From contig DJPO01000004.1 in assembly GCA_002437405.1 (NCBI GenBank), forward strand, positions 1 to 18,349: 18,349 nt of DNA. Reading direction: 5' to 3'. Shown here piece by piece: positions 16,016-18,349 of this stretch; positions within the stretch are counted from its first letter, which is position 1, and every line of letters begins with the position of its first letter. The translations under genes were made by a program, and so were the position numbers. This DNA comes from Opitutia bacterium UBA6410. Its GTDB lineage: Bacteria > Verrucomicrobiota > Verrucomicrobiia > Opitutales > Intestinicryptomonadaceae. The notes beneath the pieces were generated by a model that worked only from the letters and a program-made list of their open reading frames with translations, had not been told where the DNA came from and did no database searches.

Positions 16016-16124
16016 GTGGATTTCGTACTTGCGCCCAAAATGCGCCGCGCAATGCGCGAACAAAAAAACTTTCCGTGTGTCTGTATCCGTACGCCGATTT
16101 CGACACCTATTGACCAATCCCAAC

Positions 16125-16144
16125 CGAATCCGAAATCGGATTCG
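16125..16144 (+). repeat. 20-bp dyad in the leader of the arginine decarboxylase gene
   Basis: The arms CGAATCCGA (16125-16133) and TCGGATTCG (16136-16144) are perfectly complementary around a 2-bp centre. As RNA they would give an 8-bp stem with a 4-base loop, ending 12 bases before the AAAGGAG ribosome site. As DNA they could be an operator. No U run follows, so it is not a terminator. The rest of the leader (16016-16171) shows no clear promoter; TTGACC at 16110-16115 has no matching -10 box. Confidence 0.55.
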
Positions 16145-16156
16145 CAACACACAAAA

Positions 16157-16164
16157 AAAGGAGA
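16157..16164 (+). promoter_or_regulatory. Strong Shine-Dalgarno site of the arginine decarboxylase gene
   Basis: AAAGGAGA lies 8 bases upstream of the ATG at 16172. It decides the start, because the same frame is open far upstream (to about 15848) and other starts would run through the terminator. Most genes in this window have no such site; the following antiporter gene has a similar one (AGGAAAGGA at 16752-16760). Confidence 0.75.
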
Positions 16165-16171
16165 AATCAAT

Positions 16172-16753
16172 ATGGTAGTAGGTACAAGATACCCCACACT
16201 CGCATTCCACACAGGCGGCGCAGGCCAAGCTCAGGACGGCATTCCGCCGCAACCCTTTGAAACGTTCTGCTACGACTCCGCGCTGCTCGAGGCGAAAATC
16301 GAAAACTTCAACGTAATCCCCTACACTTCGGTTTTGCCGAAGGAGCTTTTCGGGAAAATCTATCCCGTGGACAAGGTGGCGAAGTTCTTCAAACACGGCG
16401 CGGTTCTCGAAGTTATTATGGCTGGCAACGGCGCGCGCAAGGAAGACCACAAGGCAATCGCAACGGGCGTCGGCGTATGCTGGGGCAAGAACAAAAAAGG
16501 CGAGCTAATAGGCGGCTGGGCGGCGGAATATGTAGAATATTTCGACACGTACCTCGACGACGACATCGCAAAAGCGCACGCCGAAATGTGGCTTTCGAAA
16601 TCGCTAAAGCATGAGCTCGAAATACGCGGAGTCGAAAAGCACAGCGAATTCCAGATGTTCCACAACTTCCTGAACATCGACCAGAATTTCGGCTACTGCC
16701 TCACGGCGCTGGGTTTCCTCAACTTCGAATACGCCACCCCCGCGACGGCATAG
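16172..16753 (+). CDS. aaxB: Pyruvoyl-dependent arginine decarboxylase (AaxB/PvlArgDC type)
   Basis: The product has 193 residues. It converts L-arginine to agmatine and CO2, consuming a proton, with a pyruvoyl group made by self-cleavage. The expected cleavage pair is Thr52-Ser53 in VIPYTSVLPKELFG (48-61), where Ser53 would become the pyruvoyl end of the alpha chain. Archaeal enzymes have Ser-Ser there, while the Chlamydia enzyme, as I recall, has Thr-Ser. Other family segments are GTRYPTLAFHTGG (4-16), PPQPFETFCYDSALLEAKIE (25-44), FKHGAVLEVIMAGNG (73-87), GELIGGWAAEYVEYF (110-124, with Glu119 a likely catalytic acid), KHSEFQMFHN (156-165) and GYCLTALGFLNFE (174-186). Nearly all of these match my recollection of chlamydial AaxB. 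The start is set by a strong ribosome site. The antiporter gene follows after 15 bp, giving a two-gene arginine/agmatine unit. Confidence 0.93.
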   Translation: MVVGTRYPTLAFHTGGAGQAQDGIPPQPFETFCYDSALLEAKIENFNVIPYTSVLPKELFGKIYPVDKVAKFFKHGAVLEVIMAGNGARKEDHKAIATGVGVCWGKNKKGELIGGWAAEYVEYFDTYLDDDIAKAHAEMWLSKSLKHELEIRGVEKHSEFQMFHNFLNIDQNFGYCLTALGFLNFEYATPATA

Positions 16754-16768
16754 GAAAGGACGACGGCT

Positions 16769-18349
16769 ATGGCGGACTCGCAGAAAAGCGGATCCGCCGC
16801 CGCTTCGGGCGAAGCCAAAAAGCTCGGAGCAATCGGGCTCGGGGCGATTGTCCTGAGCTCGATGATAGGCGGCGGAATTTACAGTCTCCCGCAGAATATG
16901 GCGGCGAACGCCGCGGCGGGAGCGGTAATCATTGCGTGGATTATCACGGGTATCGGAATTTTCTTCATCGCAAATTCCTTCAGGATTCTCGCGTCGGCGC
17001 GGCCGAACCTCACCGCGGGAATCTACATGTACAGCCGCGACGGATTCGGCAACTACGCGGGATTCACAATCGCGTGGGGCTATTGGCTCTGCCAGATTTT
17101 CGGGAATGTCGGGTACGCGGTCATCACGATGGACGCGCTCAACTATTTCTTTCCGGGGGTCTTTACGGGCGGCAACAACATTTGGTCGATTGTCGGCGGC
17201 TCGATACTGATTTGGGCGTTCAATTTCATCGTCCTTTCGGGCGTCAGGCAGGCGTCGATTATCAATTTTATCGGAACTATCGGAAAGCTCGTCCCGATTT
17301 TCATCTTCGCGATTGTCCTGATCTTCGCGTTCCACTGGGATAAATTCACGTTCGACTTCTGGGGCAAAACCCCGATAAACGGGCACGTCCTCGGCGGACT
17401 CGGCGCGCAGATAAAAAGCACGATGCTCGTCACGCTTTGGGCGTTCATCGGCATCGAAGGCGCGGTCGTCCTCTCGGGGCGCGCGAAAACTCAGGGCGAT
17501 GTCGGCAAGGCGACGATTATGGGCTTTGTCGGAGGTCTCGTAGTATTTATGCTGCTTTCGATTCTGCCGTTCGGTGTTATGAATCAGGGGGAAATCGCGG
17601 CAATCGCGAATCCGTCAACGGCGGGAGTGCTCGAGCACATCGTCGGGGAGTGGGGCGCGTGGCTTATGAACACGGGGCTGCTGATTTCGGTTCTTGCAAG
17701 CTGGCTTGCGTGGACAATCATCACCGCCGAAATGCCCTATGCCTGCGCACGCGACGGCACGTTCCCGAAGTTTTTCGCGAAATCCAACGCAAAAGGTTCG
17801 CCGTCCGCCGCGCTCTGGGTTACGAGCGCACTTATGCAGATTGCAATGCTGCTTGTGTTCTTCTCCAACAACGCGTGGAACACGATGCTCAGCATAACGG
17901 GCGTGATGGTGCTGCCCGCGTATCTGGCGAGCACCGCGTATTTGTTCAAAATTTCGGACGAGCGGAAGCTCGGAAGCGTCGTGCCGCAGATGTCGGCAAT
18001 GCACAAAATCGCGCTCTTAAGCGGCGGAGTCGGGGCGATATACGCGCTGTGGCTCATCTACGCGGCGGGGCTCGAATACCTCTTGGCGTCGATTATCCTG
18101 CTGACCCTCGGGATTCCCGTCTACGTCTGGGCTTGCGAGGAGAACGGACGAAAGGCGTTCGGGCGCAACGAAATGGTCGGCGCGCTGATTCTGATTGTCG
18201 TGTCGGTCTACGCAATCTTCGCGATGGCGACGGGCAAAATCGACCTCGGCGGAACGTCCGAGCCCGCGACACCTCCCGCGGCGACAAAAACGATAAAACA
18301 CTCGCCGATAATCAAGAGACACGGGCATACCGTACCGCTAAAGGGCGAA
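16769..18349 (+). CDS. aaxC: Arginine/agmatine antiporter, APC superfamily (AaxC-like), 3' end outside window
   Basis: Translation from the ATG at 16769 (ribosome site AGGAAAGGA, 8 bases upstream) stays open to the right edge: 527 residues and no stop. A polar N terminus (1-18) leads into transmembrane segment 1 with the APC substrate loop SSMIGGGIYSLPQN (30-43). About twelve hydrophobic segments follow up to residue about 488, including WAFIGIEGAVVLSGRAK (224-240), typical of basic amino acid/polyamine antiporters. ITAEMPYACARDGTFPKFF (318-336) is another family stretch. The partner decarboxylase just upstream points to arginine in, agmatine out, as in chlamydial AaxC. Lysine/cadaverine or ornithine exchange cannot be excluded by sequence alone. 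A hydrophilic tail rich in Pro, Thr, Lys and His starts near 491 and is longer than I would expect for the family. Confidence 0.88.
   Translation, partial: MADSQKSGSAAASGEAKKLGAIGLGAIVLSSMIGGGIYSLPQNMAANAAAGAVIIAWIITGIGIFFIANSFRILASARPNLTAGIYMYSRDGFGNYAGFTIAWGYWLCQIFGNVGYAVITMDALNYFFPGVFTGGNNIWSIVGGSILIWAFNFIVLSGVRQASIINFIGTIGKLVPIFIFAIVLIFAFHWDKFTFDFWGKTPINGHVLGGLGAQIKSTMLVTLWAFIGIEGAVVLSGRAKTQGDVGKATIMGFVGGLVVFMLLSILPFGVMNQGEIAAIANPSTAGVLEHIVGEWGAWLMNTGLLISVLASWLAWTIITAEMPYACARDGTFPKFFAKSNAKGSPSAALWVTSALMQIAMLLVFFSNNAWNTMLSITGVMVLPAYLASTAYLFKISDERKLGSVVPQMSAMHKIALLSGGVGAIYALWLIYAAGLEYLLASIILLTLGIPVYVWACEENGRKAFGRNEMVGALILIVVSVYAIFAMATGKIDLGGTSEPATPPAATKTIKHSPIIKRHGHTVPLKGE

Noticed and set aside
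16029..16057. Three TGCGC repeats 11-12 bp apart in the aaxB leader
   Set aside because: The motif is only five bases and very frequent in this GC-rich sequence, so the phasing may be chance.
15848..16171. Upstream in-frame extension of the arginine decarboxylase
   Set aside because: It would run through the flavoprotein end and the terminator. The strong Shine-Dalgarno site and the family N terminus support 16172.
1..18349. Possible novel defence, phage or mobile system
   Set aside because: Every sizeable gene matches a known metabolic, transport, signalling or translation family. No nuclease, recombinase, transposase, direct-repeat array or attachment site was seen.

Overview
The window is GC-rich and almost fully coding. 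It probably comes from a bacterium of the PVC superphylum, most likely Verrucomicrobiota (an Opitutae-like lineage). This is inferred from two things. The arginine decarboxylase/antiporter pair at the right end looks very close to the chlamydial aaxB-aaxC pair as I remember it. Shine-Dalgarno signals are also sparse on most genes. No rRNA, tRNA, CRISPR array, insertion sequence or phage gene was seen, so the species cannot be fixed from this window.

Left arm (1-7894, minus strand). In transcription order this holds typA/bipA (ribosome-associated GTPase), a 115-bp gap with a plausible promoter and a perfect dyad, then a tight cluster. The cluster is a long amidophosphoribosyltransferase-like protein, malQ (4-alpha-glucanotransferase), ptsI (PTS enzyme I) and a GlcD-type FAD oxidase that runs off the left edge. 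Gaps of 9, 30 and 4 bp suggest one operon mixing nucleotide/amidotransferase chemistry, glucan breakdown, phosphotransfer and hydroxy-acid oxidation.

Middle (8009-15885, plus strand, divergent from typA). Eight genes are packed with 4-14 bp overlaps or a 1-bp gap. They are a receiver/PP2C phosphatase (RsbU type), an RsbW-type anti-sigma kinase, a complete oligopeptide ABC importer in the order oppD-oppF-oppA-oppB-oppC, and an HI0933/YhiN-family flavoprotein. A strong intrinsic terminator lies about 95 bp after the last stop. Translational coupling of a partner-switching pair to a peptide importer is the most unusual arrangement here.

Right arm (16172-18349, plus strand). A leader with a 20-bp dyad and a good Shine-Dalgarno site precedes a pyruvoyl-dependent arginine decarboxylase with a Thr52-Ser53 self-cleavage site. 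An arginine/agmatine antiporter follows and is still open at the right edge. Together they would import arginine, decarboxylate it while consuming a proton, and export agmatine. This resembles the chlamydial acid-resistance/arginine-depletion system, but without an adjacent aaxA porin inside the window.

No stretch longer than 300 bp lacks a gene. The longest gap is 15886-16171.
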